64,000 nt of DNA, from contig NZ_FNBW01000010.1 of assembly GCF_900102465.1 (NCBI RefSeq), forward strand, positions 62,001 to 126,000. The letters are read 5' to 3'. The notes under the pieces are model-generated. The model worked only from the letters and a program-made list of their open reading frames with translations, ran no database searches and was not told where the DNA came from. This DNA is from Thalassobaculum litoreum DSM 18839. GTDB lineage: Bacteria > Pseudomonadota > Alphaproteobacteria > Thalassobaculales > Thalassobaculaceae. Positions 1 to 9,857 of this stretch are shown here, piece after piece (position 1 is the first letter of the stretch; each line of letters starts with the position of its first letter). The translations under genes were made by a program, and so were the position numbers.

Positions 1-27
1 AGCCGGCGCGAACCCGGAGTTCCTACC

Positions 28-678
28 ATGGATACGGCCAATATCAGAGAGACGGGCGCGACGGATGTTCTGGAGAGCGAGGCCGCTCTGCGCGAGATCT
101 ACGGCATGCCGGGCGAGCTCGCTGCCAAGAAGCAGCTCACCTATCTCGACAAGCATGCCAAGAGGTTCCTGGAACTGTGCCCGTTCCTGGTCATTTCAAC
201 CCAGGGCCCGGACGGCCTGGGCGATGTCTCGCCGAAGGGCGATGCGCCGGGCTTCGTCGCGGTGCTGGACGACCGGACGATCCTGATCCCCGACCGGCCG
301 GGCAACAACCGGATCGACACCCTGGGCAACCTGACGGTGAACCCCGGCGTGGGCATCCTGTTCATGATCCCGGGCGTCAACGAGACCCTGCGGATCAACG
401 GCCGCGCCCGGGTGATCGCTGACACCGGTCTGCTGACCCAGTTCGCGGTGCGCGACCGGCTGCCGAAGACCGGCATTCTGGTCGAGGTCTCGGAGATGTA
501 CCTGCACTGCGCCAAGGCGCTGGTGCGCTCCAAGCTTTGGGAAGACGACTACAGGGTGGAGCGCAAGGTGCTTCCCTCTCTCGGCCAGATGATCGCCGAC
601 CAGGTGGAGGACGCCTCCGTCGACGTGGCCGCCGCCGACAAGCGCATCGCGGAGTCGGAGAAGAACAACCTGTATTGA
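28..678 (+). CDS. PPOX-class FMN-dependent flavoprotein (MSMEG_1061-like)
   Basis: A 216-residue cytosolic protein of the pyridoxamine 5'-phosphate oxidase-like split-barrel superfamily. Visible support is the sequence around residues 55-115: VISTQGPDGLGDVSPKGD, then DDRTILIPDRPGNNRIDTL and a GILFMIPGVNETLRINGRA strand. This is the order of the MSMEG_1061 subfamily, which binds FMN or F420-like cofactors and reduces an unknown small molecule. The length is normal for that subfamily. A GGAG at about 16-19 lies 8 bp before the ATG. The gene stands alone, followed by a palindromic repeat pair. The substrate cannot be inferred. Confidence 0.85.
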   Translation: MDTANIRETGATDVLESEAALREIYGMPGELAAKKQLTYLDKHAKRFLELCPFLVISTQGPDGLGDVSPKGDAPGFVAVLDDRTILIPDRPGNNRIDTLGNLTVNPGVGILFMIPGVNETLRINGRARVIADTGLLTQFAVRDRLPKTGILVEVSEMYLHCAKALVRSKLWEDDYRVERKVLPSLGQMIADQVEDASVDVAAADKRIAESEKNNLY

Positions 679-718
679 GGGCGGGGCAGCTGCGGGCTCG
701 CCACCTACCAACCAAACG

Positions 719-817
719 CACTCCCCGGATTTATTCCGGGGCCTACGGATCGTCGTGCCTAGCGGTTCGGCGTTGGCGCTGACCCTGGCGTAGGCCCCGG
801 AATAAATCCGGGGAGTG
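719..817. repeat. Bipartite palindromic intergenic repeat, copy A
   Basis: Two 28-bp arms, 719-746 and 790-817, are exact reverse complements of each other and are separated by 43 bp. Each arm is itself a palindrome with the core CCCCGGATTTATTCCGGGG. The same bipartite layout recurs at 50643-50755 and 53228-53340, so this is a dispersed BIME/REP-like family. It sits just after the flavoprotein gene and before the convergent HNH gene, where it could also act as a bidirectional terminator. Confidence 0.85.
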
Positions 818-842
818 AAAGGGGGATGTGGTTGCGAGACCC

Positions 843-1151
843 TCACCGCCGCTTCCGCGCCGTACGGTGGCGGCTGGTGAAGGTCGGGGGTTTGCCGCGC
901 AGCCAGACCAGGAACCGGGCGATCTCCGGATGGGCGCGCAGCTTCTCCGGCGTGTCGTAGTCCCGCGCCAGGGTCCGCTCGTCCAGCACGCTGTGGATCT
1001 TGCGGTGGCAGACCGTATGCATCGGCTCGGCCGCGCGGCCGCCCTTGCTTTTCGGCACCCAGTGATGGCGATCGACGCTCGGCCCCGCGACCATCGGCCG
1101 GCCGCAGAGCGGACAGGGCCCCAGATCGCCGTCCCGCCCCGGCCCGCTCAA
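843..1151 (-). CDS. Small HNH endonuclease-like protein
   Basis: A 102-residue protein with a single HNH/beta-beta-alpha metal motif. CPLCGR (C13, C16) is followed by DRHHWVPKSKGG and MHTVCHRKIH, giving the zinc cysteines and catalytic histidines expected of HNH nucleases. There is no other domain, so it is a minimal HNH protein of unknown target. The start is TTG, and its bases overlap the upstream gene's TGA (TTGA, 1148-1151). This suggests coupled translation with the zinc-ribbon membrane protein. No toxin, restriction or phage neighbours are present, so a housekeeping DNA role is possible but unproven. Confidence 0.7.
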   Translation of the reverse strand: MSGPGRDGDLGPCPLCGRPMVAGPSVDRHHWVPKSKGGRAAEPMHTVCHRKIHSVLDERTLARDYDTPEKLRAHPEIARFLVWLRGKPPTFTSRHRTARKRR

Positions 1152-1915
1152 TAGCCGAGCCCGGCCTCCGGGCGTGCGTCGGTGAAGGTGACGTTGACCT
1201 TGGCCGCCCCCGGCGCCGTATTGGCGAATTCGGAGACGAACGCCGTCTTCTCGCCCGGCAGGAGCTGGTAGGATTCGGTGGTGAACAGCCAGCTCGCCAG
1301 GGTCTGCCCGCCCTCGGCGAACACCGTGGCCCGCAGCGCCGGCAGGCTCATCATCAGTTCGCCCGGATTGCGGATCTCGCCATGGACAACCAGGACCTCC
1401 ACGGTGCCCTCCTGGCGGCGTTCCACATAGACGTTCTGCAGCACCAGTCCCTCGCCCGGCACCGGCACCGGCATGCCGACCTTCTCGTAGAGCAGCGCGC
1501 TCGCCGGCCAGGCATGGACCAGGGACGTGCGGGCGGCGAACAGACCGGCCGGGATCGCCACTGCGAGGAACAGCAGGCCGTAGAGGATATACGGCCGCGA
1601 CGGCTTCTCGTCCTCTGTCCCGCGCACGGCCCGGAAGCGCGACACGTCACCCAGCGGCGGCGGGTCGATCTCCTCGCCCATCTGGTCTTGGCCAACCGCC
1701 TCCTCGAGCGGCTCCTCGGCGACCGGCTCCGGCGGCGGGGCCTTTTTCTTCTTCTTGGCGACGGGCGGCGCCTCCGGCTCCCCGTCTTCGGCGCCGACCG
1801 GCATCTGGTGCCACTTGTGCTCGCAGCTGCTGCATTTGAGCTTGCGGCCCTTGGTGCCGAGCGCGGAGTCCGGCACCTTGAACTTCTGCTCACATTTCGG
1901 GCAGGTGACGAGCAT
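1148..1915 (-). CDS. MJ0042-type zinc-ribbon, DUF3426 membrane protein
   Basis: A 255-residue protein typical of alphaproteobacteria. The N-terminal zinc ribbon has two CxxC pairs (C5/C8 and C28/C31) in TCPKCEQKFKVPDS...LKCSSCEHKW. A low-complexity Lys/Pro/Glu linker follows (about 45-90), then one membrane helix (about 109-128, ILYGLLFLAVAIPAGLFAA). The C-terminal DUF3426 beta domain is probably periplasmic and contains VLVVHGEIRNPGE. The family function is unknown. It heads a two-gene unit with the HNH protein. The divergent SDR gene begins 175 bp away, so a promoter lies in 1916-2090. Confidence 0.8.
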   Translation of the reverse strand: MLVTCPKCEQKFKVPDSALGTKGRKLKCSSCEHKWHQMPVGAEDGEPEAPPVAKKKKKAPPPEPVAEEPLEEAVGQDQMGEEIDPPPLGDVSRFRAVRGTEDEKPSRPYILYGLLFLAVAIPAGLFAARTSLVHAWPASALLYEKVGMPVPVPGEGLVLQNVYVERRQEGTVEVLVVHGEIRNPGELMMSLPALRATVFAEGGQTLASWLFTTESYQLLPGEKTAFVSEFANTAPGAAKVNVTFTDARPEAGLGY

Positions 1916-2090
1916 TCGGATCCTCAGAAAATCGAGTCCGACAAACTATATCGCCGCGCCCGTCACCGGCAAGAACGCTGCGCCGGGCTCGCCCTGACCG
2001 GGGTCCGAGGGGCGCGATATTGGCGTCTGTGCCCGGGCGGAGCCCGGTGCTACCGTCCCGGCAAACATCCAATCCGGGAGGGAAAACACC

Positions 2091-2846
2091 ATGAGCACCA
2101 TCAAATCGGCCATCGTCACGGGGGCCGGCTCCGGCATCGGCAAGCGTAGCGCGCTGGCCCTGCTGAAGGCCGGCTGGAGCGTGGCCCTGGCGGGTCGCCG
2201 CGCCGACGCGCTGGAGGAGACCAAGAAGGAGGCCGGCGCCGACGGCGACCGCGCCCTGCCCGTGCCGACCGACGTGACCGATCCGGGGGCGGTGAAGGCG
2301 CTGTTCGACAAGACCGTGGAGGCCTTCGGCCGGGTCGACTTCATCTTCAACAATGCCGGCATGAACGCCCCGGGTATCCCGCTGGAGGAGCTGTCCGACG
2401 ACCAGTGGCGCGACGTGGTCGACGTGAACCTGACCGGCTGCTTCTGGGTGATCCGCGAGGCCTTCCGGGTGATGAAGGCGCAGGAGCCCATGGGCGGACG
2501 CATCGTCAACAACGGGTCCATTTCGGCCCATGCGCCGCGGCCGGACAGCATTCCCTACACCGCGACCAAGCACGCGGTCTCCGGCCTGACCAAGACGGCG
2601 GCGCTCGACGGCCGCAAATACGACATCGCGGTCGGCCAGATCGACGTCGGCAACGCCTTCACCGAGCTGGCGGCGCGCATGAAGACCGGCGTGAAGCAGG
2701 CGAACGGCGAGATCAAGCCGGAGGCGATGATGGACGTGGACCATGTGGCCAACGCCATCGTCCACATGGCCAGCCTGCCGCCGGAGGCCAACATCCTCAA
2801 CCTGACCGTGATGGCGACCAAGATGCCGTTCGTCGGCCGGGGGTAG
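2091..2846 (+). CDS. SDR family NAD(P)-dependent oxidoreductase
   Basis: A classical short-chain dehydrogenase of 251 residues. The nucleotide-binding TGAGSGIG is at 10-17, NNAG at 87-90, and the catalytic tetrad is N113, S143, Y156 and K160 (YTATK). The ATG follows a GGGAGGG Shine-Dalgarno. R36/R37 after the second beta strand suggest a preference for NADP(H), which is inference. The C-terminal part differs from generic SDRs, so the substrate is open. It is transcribed alone: divergent from the zinc-ribbon gene and followed by a palindromic repeat before recQ. Confidence 0.85.
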   Translation: MSTIKSAIVTGAGSGIGKRSALALLKAGWSVALAGRRADALEETKKEAGADGDRALPVPTDVTDPGAVKALFDKTVEAFGRVDFIFNNAGMNAPGIPLEELSDDQWRDVVDVNLTGCFWVIREAFRVMKAQEPMGGRIVNNGSISAHAPRPDSIPYTATKHAVSGLTKTAALDGRKYDIAVGQIDVGNAFTELAARMKTGVKQANGEIKPEAMMDVDHVANAIVHMASLPPEANILNLTVMATKMPFVGRG

Positions 2847-2865
2847 CCGCCTCAAGAATATGGAT

Positions 2866-2914
2866 CGTCATTCCGGACAGCCCCGGGTCGAGCCCGGGGC
2901 CTCCCGGGATGACG
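2866..2914. repeat. CGTCAT...ATGACG palindromic repeat with inner stem
   Basis: The outer arms CGTCATTCCGG and CCGGGATGACG enclose an inner CCCCGGG...CCCGGGG stem. This belongs to the same GTCATCC-type family as the hairpins at 6651-6693 and 27591-27619. A GA dinucleotide microsatellite of eight units (2917-2932) follows directly. It lies between the SDR stop and the recQ start and could form a transcriptional stop. Confidence 0.7.
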
Positions 2915-3027
2915 GTGAGAGAGAGAGAGAGACGGCCTCCCGCTCCGAGAACACGGCGATTCGCGCCCTGCCGGTGCCATAGCCAACGCCCCACAACCCC
3001 CGCGATCCGCCGGACTGGCAAGGCCTC

Positions 3028-4905
<1,878 letters not shown>

Positions 4906-4915
4906 GCGGGGCCGC

Positions 4916-6631
4916 ATGAAACCGGCGCGAAAGCGGGCGCCCTTCGCGCTGCCCGATATCGCCATACGCCGGGATTCCGACGGCACCGTCCACCTGCGCT
5001 CCCGCACGCCGCCCGCCCCACATCCCGAGACCATCATCGACCATCTCGACCGCTGGGCGAGCCGCACGCCGGACCGCACGCTGGTGGCCGAGCGCCAGGG
5101 CGACGGCTGGCGCGCGGTCAGCTTCGCCGAAGCGGCCCGGGCCAGCCGGGGCATCGCCACCGCGCTGATCGCGCGCGGGATCGGCGCGGTCATGGCGCTG
5201 TCGGAGAACTCGGTCGACCAGGCGCTGCTGATGCTCGGCGCCTTCCGGGCCGGGGTGCCGTTCTGCCCGGTCTCGCCGGCCTATTCGCTGCTGTCGCGCG
5301 ACTTCGTCAAGCTGAAGCAGATCGTGGCGATCGTCCGGCCGGGGCTGGTGCTGGCCGAGGGGCTGGAACCGTTCGAGCGGGCACGGGCCGGAGTCGATTT
5401 CGGCGGGGCGGAGATCGTCGGCGACGTATCCGCCCTGGCCGAGACCGAGCCGGGCGATCTGCCGACAGTCAGCGGCGACGATGTCGCCAAGATCCTGTTC
5501 ACCTCCGGCTCCACCGGCACGCCCAAGGGCGTGATCAACACCCACCGCATGCTCGCCTCCAACCAGGCCGCGCTGGGGCAGGTCTGGCCGTTCCTGGCCG
5601 AGCGGCCGCCGGTGATGCTCGACTGGCTGCCCTGGAGCCACACCTTCGGCGGCAACCAGAACCTCGGCCTCGCCATCAGCCATGGCGGCACCCTGTATAT
5701 CGACGACGGCCGCCCCACCGCGGAGCGGATCGCCCGCACGGTGGAGAACCTGGCGCTGGTCCGCCCGACCCTGCATTTCAACGTGCCGCGCGGGCTCGAC
5801 ATGCTGCTGCCCTATCTGGAGGCGGATGACGGCCTGCGCGACCGGTTCTTCGAGAGCCTGGAATTCGTGTTCTACGCCGGCGCCACCCTGCCCCTGTCCC
5901 TGTGGCGGCGGGTCGAGGCTCTGGGGCTGGCGGCGACGGGCGAGCTGCCGGTACTGACCACCTGCTACGGCACGACGGAGACGGCGCCCATGGCGCTGGC
6001 CGCGCATCTGGTGCTGGAGGAGACCGGCGTGGTCGGGGTTCCGGTGCCGGGAGTCGAGGCGAAGCTGGTGCCGACCGGCGACAAGCTGCAGATCGCCCTG
6101 CGCGGCCCGAACATCACCCCGGGCTATGCCGGGCGCGACGACCTGACGGCCGAGGCGTTCGACGCCGACGGCTATTTCCTGAGCGGCGACGCAGTGCGGC
6201 TGGCCGATCCGGTGGATCCCAACGCCGGGATCGTCTTCGACGGCCGGATCGCCGAGGATTTCAAACTCTCCACCGGCACCTGGGTCAGCGTCGGCGCCCT
6301 GCGGGTGGCGGTGATCGCCAATTGCGGCGCGGCGGTCAGCGACGTGGTGATCGCCGGTCACGACCGGGACGCGGTCGGCGTCCTGGTCTTCGCCAAGCCG
6401 GGTGCGACGGTGGCGACGATCCGCGAGGGGCTGGCCCGGCACAACGCCGCCAACCCGGCCTCCAGCACCCGGATCGCCCGGGCCCTGGTGATGGACGAGC
6501 CGCCGAACGTCGACGCCGGAGAGATCACCGACAAGGGCTACCTGAACCAGCGCCGCATCCTGGAGCGCCGCTCGGACCGGGTCTGGCACCTCTTCGCGGT
6601 ACCGCCGGCGCGGGACGTGATCGTTCTGTAA
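4916..6631 (+). CDS. Feruloyl-CoA synthase-like AMP-binding ligase
   Basis: An ANL-superfamily acyl-CoA ligase of 571 residues. The phosphate-binding loop FTSGSTGTPKG is at 195-205, the aromatic/adenine motif CYGTTETAP near 345-353, and SGDAVRL is the usual hinge-region motif. The C terminus has GEITDKGYLNQRRIL with the catalytic lysine at K540. That last motif and a FDGRIAEDFKLSTGTWVSVG block match the feruloyl-CoA synthase branch, which activates hydroxycinnamates with ATP and CoA. No vanillin-forming hydratase or vanillin dehydrogenase adjoins it, so the ferulate assignment rests on motif resemblance alone. The gene directly follows recQ and ends at a strong hairpin. Confidence 0.75.
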   Translation: MKPARKRAPFALPDIAIRRDSDGTVHLRSRTPPAPHPETIIDHLDRWASRTPDRTLVAERQGDGWRAVSFAEAARASRGIATALIARGIGAVMALSENSVDQALLMLGAFRAGVPFCPVSPAYSLLSRDFVKLKQIVAIVRPGLVLAEGLEPFERARAGVDFGGAEIVGDVSALAETEPGDLPTVSGDDVAKILFTSGSTGTPKGVINTHRMLASNQAALGQVWPFLAERPPVMLDWLPWSHTFGGNQNLGLAISHGGTLYIDDGRPTAERIARTVENLALVRPTLHFNVPRGLDMLLPYLEADDGLRDRFFESLEFVFYAGATLPLSLWRRVEALGLAATGELPVLTTCYGTTETAPMALAAHLVLEETGVVGVPVPGVEAKLVPTGDKLQIALRGPNITPGYAGRDDLTAEAFDADGYFLSGDAVRLADPVDPNAGIVFDGRIAEDFKLSTGTWVSVGALRVAVIANCGAAVSDVVIAGHDRDAVGVLVFAKPGATVATIREGLARHNAANPASSTRIARALVMDEPPNVDAGEITDKGYLNQRRILERRSDRVWHLFAVPPARDVIVL

Positions 6632-6650
6632 CCCTCCGTTATTGTTCCCA

Positions 6651-6693
6651 CCCCATTCGTCATCCCGAAACAAGTTCGGGATGACGAATGGGG
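6651..6693. terminator. 19-bp perfect hairpin between convergent genes
   Basis: Arms 6651-6669 and 6675-6693 are perfectly complementary with a 5-nt ACAAG loop, core TCATCCCGAA/TTCGGGATGA. The hairpin lies between the ligase stop (6631) and the end of the minus-strand hydrolase (6712). There is only a short T run after it, so it is probably a bidirectional terminator built from a dispersed GTCATCC-type repeat. Confidence 0.75.
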
Positions 6694-6711
6694 TTTACGC
6701 CAACCGCCGGA

Positions 6712-7698
6712 TTACCCCCCGCAGAACCGCTTAAGCGTCGCCGCGCCCGCCTCCTCGCCGGACGGCAGCACCGCTGTCGGATCGCGGGTCCAGGCGGCGA
6801 TGTCGGCGATCACCTGGGCGCGCTCCAGGTCGCGGAACAGCATGTGATAGCCGTCGGCGTACAGCGCCACCCGGCGGCCCGGCGGCAGGGCCTTCAGCAT
6901 GGCGCAGGTCGGCCGGCGCGGCACCAGCTCGTCCTTGCGGCCATACAGCACCAGGATCGCGCCGTTCAGCTCCGGGGCGGCCGCCTGGGCCGCGTCCATC
7001 AGCGCCACCAGCCCATGCACCGCGTCGACCCGCGGGCGCTTGATGAACAGCGGGTCGCGCGCCAGCGCCCGCAGCATGGCGATGTTGTCGCTGGGGATGA
7101 GGCGGATGCCGCGCGGCTCCAGCGGCAGCCAGGGCACGGTGTGGGCCATGATGTCGAGGCTGAGGGACTGGACCAGCGGCATCCAGTCGCGGCCCCAGAC
7201 CGCCGGCGCCGACAGCACCGCGCCGTCCGCTTCGGTCTGCGGGTCTGACAGGGTCAGCATCGCCACCGCCCCGCCCATGCTTTCGCCCAGCAGGTAGACC
7301 GGCACGCCGGGCGCATCCCGCTTCGCCAGCCGTACCAGAGTCTCGGCGTCGCGGGCCATGCGCGCGCGGCCATGCCACATGCCGTAGCCCGGCGCCTCGC
7401 CGAAGCCGCGCTGGTCGGCGGCATAGACCGTCACCCCCTGGGCCGCCAGGTCGGCGCCGAGCTGGGCGAAGGCGTTGGAATAGTCGCCGAAGCCGTGCAG
7501 CGCGACCACCGCTGCCTCGGCCCCGCCCTCCGGTCGCCAGATCCGCATCGGCAGGCGGATGCCGTCCTCCATCACCGCGAAGGGCCGCTGCACCAGCTCC
7601 GGGGTCACCTGCTCGGTCCCCGGCCGGGCGATCTGCGGCGCGCAGGCGGCCAGGACAAGCAGGCACGCGAGGGTTAACGACAGGCGGACCGATCCCAT
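6712..7698 (-). CDS. Lipoprotein alpha/beta hydrolase (monoacylglycerol lipase-like)
   Basis: A serine hydrolase predicted to be a lipoprotein. I place the start at the ATG at 7698 (328 residues) because it opens a lipoprotein signal with lipobox LAAC (C19). The longer frame adds a non-signal leader. HGFGDYS (68-74) is the oxyanion region and GESMGG holds the nucleophile S140. The catalytic Asp is likely in GRKDELVP and the His in ADGYHMLF. These motifs match the Hydrolase_4/monoacylglycerol lipase group, which cleaves lysolipids or monoacylglycerols. It is divergent from the small zinc-finger gene, sharing a 98-bp promoter region. Confidence 0.8.
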   Translation of the reverse strand: MGSVRLSLTLACLLVLAACAPQIARPGTEQVTPELVQRPFAVMEDGIRLPMRIWRPEGGAEAAVVALHGFGDYSNAFAQLGADLAAQGVTVYAADQRGFGEAPGYGMWHGRARMARDAETLVRLAKRDAPGVPVYLLGESMGGAVAMLTLSDPQTEADGAVLSAPAVWGRDWMPLVQSLSLDIMAHTVPWLPLEPRGIRLIPSDNIAMLRALARDPLFIKRPRVDAVHGLVALMDAAQAAAPELNGAILVLYGRKDELVPRRPTCAMLKALPPGRRVALYADGYHMLFRDLERAQVIADIAAWTRDPTAVLPSGEEAGAATLKRFCGG

Positions 7699-7796
7699 GA
7701 CCCCATCCAAGCTGATCAAAACCTTGCGGCAGACGCGCTCGTGGGTATCATCCGGGGAAGACGTGAACAAGCGCGGGCAGCGCGGAGGATCGGGCC

Positions 7797-7994
7797 ATGG
7801 CGGCGGCAAGCAACGACGCGTTCGAGACCATCGAGGTGACGGGACACCGGGTCGCCTGCGACGGCGGCGACGGTCCGCTCGGCCATCCCCGGGTGTTCCT
7901 GGAGATCCCCGAGGACGAGCACAAGGTGGTCTGTCCCTATTGCTCGAAGACCTATGTGATGGTCTCCGGCGACGAGGGCGAGCACGCCGCCTGA
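7797..7994 (+). CDS. zf-CHCC zinc-finger protein (NDUFS6-like complex I accessory)
   Basis: A 65-residue protein with the C...H...CxxC zinc motif: VACDGG, GHPRVFLEI and VVCPYCSKTYV. This is the zf-CHCC family, whose mitochondrial relative NDUFS6 is an accessory subunit of respiratory complex I. Alphaproteobacterial versions are usually encoded alone, as here. The ATG at 7797 has GGAGG about 8 bp upstream. A weak 5-bp hairpin (7993-8008) overlaps the stop and separates it from the convergent YHS gene. The link to complex I comes from the family, not from neighbours. Confidence 0.8.
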   Translation: MAAASNDAFETIEVTGHRVACDGGDGPLGHPRVFLEIPEDEHKVVCPYCSKTYVMVSGDEGEHAA

Positions 7995-8007
7995 GGCTTC
8001 CAGGCCT

Positions 8008-8490
8008 CTATTCCAGTACCTTCGGCCAGTTGCCGTCGGCCGCCGTGATGTGGCCGGGGATGTCGGCCGTCCATTTCTTCTGAACGTCGGCGTTGTAGTT
8101 CAGGTACAGCTTGCCGTCGACGATGCGCCAGTGCTGCGGGTCGCCCTTGGCGGTGTAGCCCTGGGAGACCGCCCAGGCGCAGTAGCCGCCGTATTGCGGC
8201 GCGTATTTCGCCGGTTCGGCGATGAAGGCGTCGCGGTGCTCGGCCGAGGTGAAGCGCCAGGTGGCACCGTTGTACTCCGTCTCGTACTTGTCCGAACCCT
8301 CGACCGGCTTGCCGTCGGTGAAGTAGGCGACCGGGTCGTAGCCGTCCACCGCGGTATCGGACAGGAACTCGGTATAGACCGGGTCCTGGCCGGCATGGGT
8401 GATCCGGGGGCCGAAGAGGGCCACCAGCCCGGCGATGGCCACGACCCCGACGATGCGGGCGAGCGCCCTGGAAAAAGCTGCGTATTGCAT
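8008..8490 (-). CDS. Secreted YHS-domain protein
   Basis: A 160-residue exported protein. An N-terminal hydrophobic signal (about 10-32, ending THA) precedes a domain with DGYDPVAYFTDGKPVEGS, ATWRFTSAEHRDAFIAEP and GGYCAWAVSQGYTAKGDP, then LYLNYNADVQKKW. This is the YHS family, some members of which carry selenocysteine; here the conserved position is cysteine. Proteins of this type bind metal and are often near copper or redox genes, but nothing nearby supports that here. The ATG is followed by a normal signal, so the start is secure. Confidence 0.8.
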   Translation of the reverse strand: MQYAAFSRALARIVGVVAIAGLVALFGPRITHAGQDPVYTEFLSDTAVDGYDPVAYFTDGKPVEGSDKYETEYNGATWRFTSAEHRDAFIAEPAKYAPQYGGYCAWAVSQGYTAKGDPQHWRIVDGKLYLNYNADVQKKWTADIPGHITAADGNWPKVLE

Positions 8491-8714
8491 GACCCTGTTC
8501 CGCTTTCCTGTTCAGCCGTTCCCTGATCGGCCAATCCCGATCAGGTGCCCGAGGATATGAGCAGGTGGCGCTCGCGCGTCATCACGCACCCGCGACCCTG
8601 CGGTAAAGGCTCCGTGAGGCAGGATTGGGGCGCTGGAACAAATGTTTCATTTGATTGCCCATCACAAAAATAAATAAACTTATCCGAGCGCGGCAGCTGC
8701 CGGCGGGGGAACCC

Positions 8715-9728
8715 ATGCCACAGACATACAAGATCGCCTTCTGGAACCTTGAGAACCTTTTCGCCCCTGACGGTCATCCAAGTCATGAGCCCAAGGTTTA
8801 CAACCAGGTGAAGAACGACCTCGCCGGATGGACCGACGCGCTTTTCGAAACAAAGCTCACCCAACTCACCAGGATCATCACGCAACTCGACCCGACGGTC
8901 CTGGGTGTTTGCGAAGTCGAGAATTCCTTCGTACTGGAAGCATTGGTCGAAAAGGTGCGGGCCACGACCGGACGAGCCTATGACGTGGTTCACGCGGACT
9001 CAACGCGCGACCGCCGTGGAATCGATACTGCTTTTCTTTACGACACCGGCCGGATCGCCTTTGTCCCGGGCACCCTGTTCTCCCATTTCGTGCTCCGCAG
9101 CACGGGCACCCGCGACATCTCCCAGGCCACGTTCCGCACGGCGTCGGGGAACGACCTGATCCTGCTCGCCAACCACTGGCCATCGCGCAGCGGCGGCACC
9201 GAACTCAGCCGCGGGTACCGCATGGTCGCCGGCGAGACTCTCGGCTATTGGCACAAGCGCATCCGCGAAGAGACGACCGAAGACGCCGCGATCCTCGCCA
9301 TGGGCGACATGAACGACGATCCGTTCGACGAATCGGTCAGCATTCATGCCCGGGCCTCCCGGGAACGGGGGGATGTGGAGCGATCGCGCACCGCCGCGCG
9401 GTTCTACAATCTGACCTGGAACTACATGCGGCAGGTCTGCACGGACCCCACCGGTGCGACGCGCCTGCTTCACGGCACCCTGTATTATCAGGGCGATGCT
9501 AATGCCTTCGACCAGATCATGGTGTCGAAGGCCCTGCTCACCGCCGGACAGCCCTTCAGCGTCCGGGAGGAGACCGCCAAGATCGAGGCGATACCCGAAA
9601 TGGTCAGCACGCGTGTCTCGCCGGAACCTGTCAGGTTCGGGCTGCCGAAGGGAAACGCCGCCGCCAACGTCAATACCGCCGGCTTCAGTGACCATTATCC
9701 GGTCTCGGTCCTGATCGACGAAATCTAG
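8715..9728 (+). CDS. Endonuclease/exonuclease/phosphatase (EEP) family protein
   Basis: A metal-dependent EEP-fold hydrolase of 337 residues from the ATG at 8715, which has a purine-rich GGGGGAA signal. An in-frame ATG at 8655 lies in AT-rich leader and is less likely. Signature motifs are WNLENLF (N-terminal), a VCEVENS metal Glu, RRGIDTAFLYD, LLANHWPSR, GDMNDDPFD and SDHYPVSVL. The family includes nucleases and phosphodiesterases; the substrate is unknown. It has no signal peptide and no operon partner. The gene and its leader (8640-8690) are less GC-rich than the neighbours, which hints at a different history. Confidence 0.8.
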   Translation: MPQTYKIAFWNLENLFAPDGHPSHEPKVYNQVKNDLAGWTDALFETKLTQLTRIITQLDPTVLGVCEVENSFVLEALVEKVRATTGRAYDVVHADSTRDRRGIDTAFLYDTGRIAFVPGTLFSHFVLRSTGTRDISQATFRTASGNDLILLANHWPSRSGGTELSRGYRMVAGETLGYWHKRIREETTEDAAILAMGDMNDDPFDESVSIHARASRERGDVERSRTAARFYNLTWNYMRQVCTDPTGATRLLHGTLYYQGDANAFDQIMVSKALLTAGQPFSVREETAKIEAIPEMVSTRVSPEPVRFGLPKGNAAANVNTAGFSDHYPVSVLIDEI

Positions 9729-9857
9729 GCTCCGGGCGTCGCTGGACGACGCCGTCCCGGCAGGGGAAACGCGCTTCAATGGTTGCCGATGCGCCCCGGT
9801 CCGCTAGAGTCGCGGCCGGTAACCTGCATCCCTGCCCAACCAGCCCCGGAAGACCCG

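Noticed and set aside
2917-2932. (GA)8 microsatellite before recQ
   Set aside because: Considered as a phase-variation tract, but it lies about 100 bp upstream of the start and outside any evident promoter spacing; too short to claim more.
9735-9753. 7-bp hairpin between the EEP gene and polA
   Set aside because: Perfect stem but short and without a T run; not strong enough to call a terminator.
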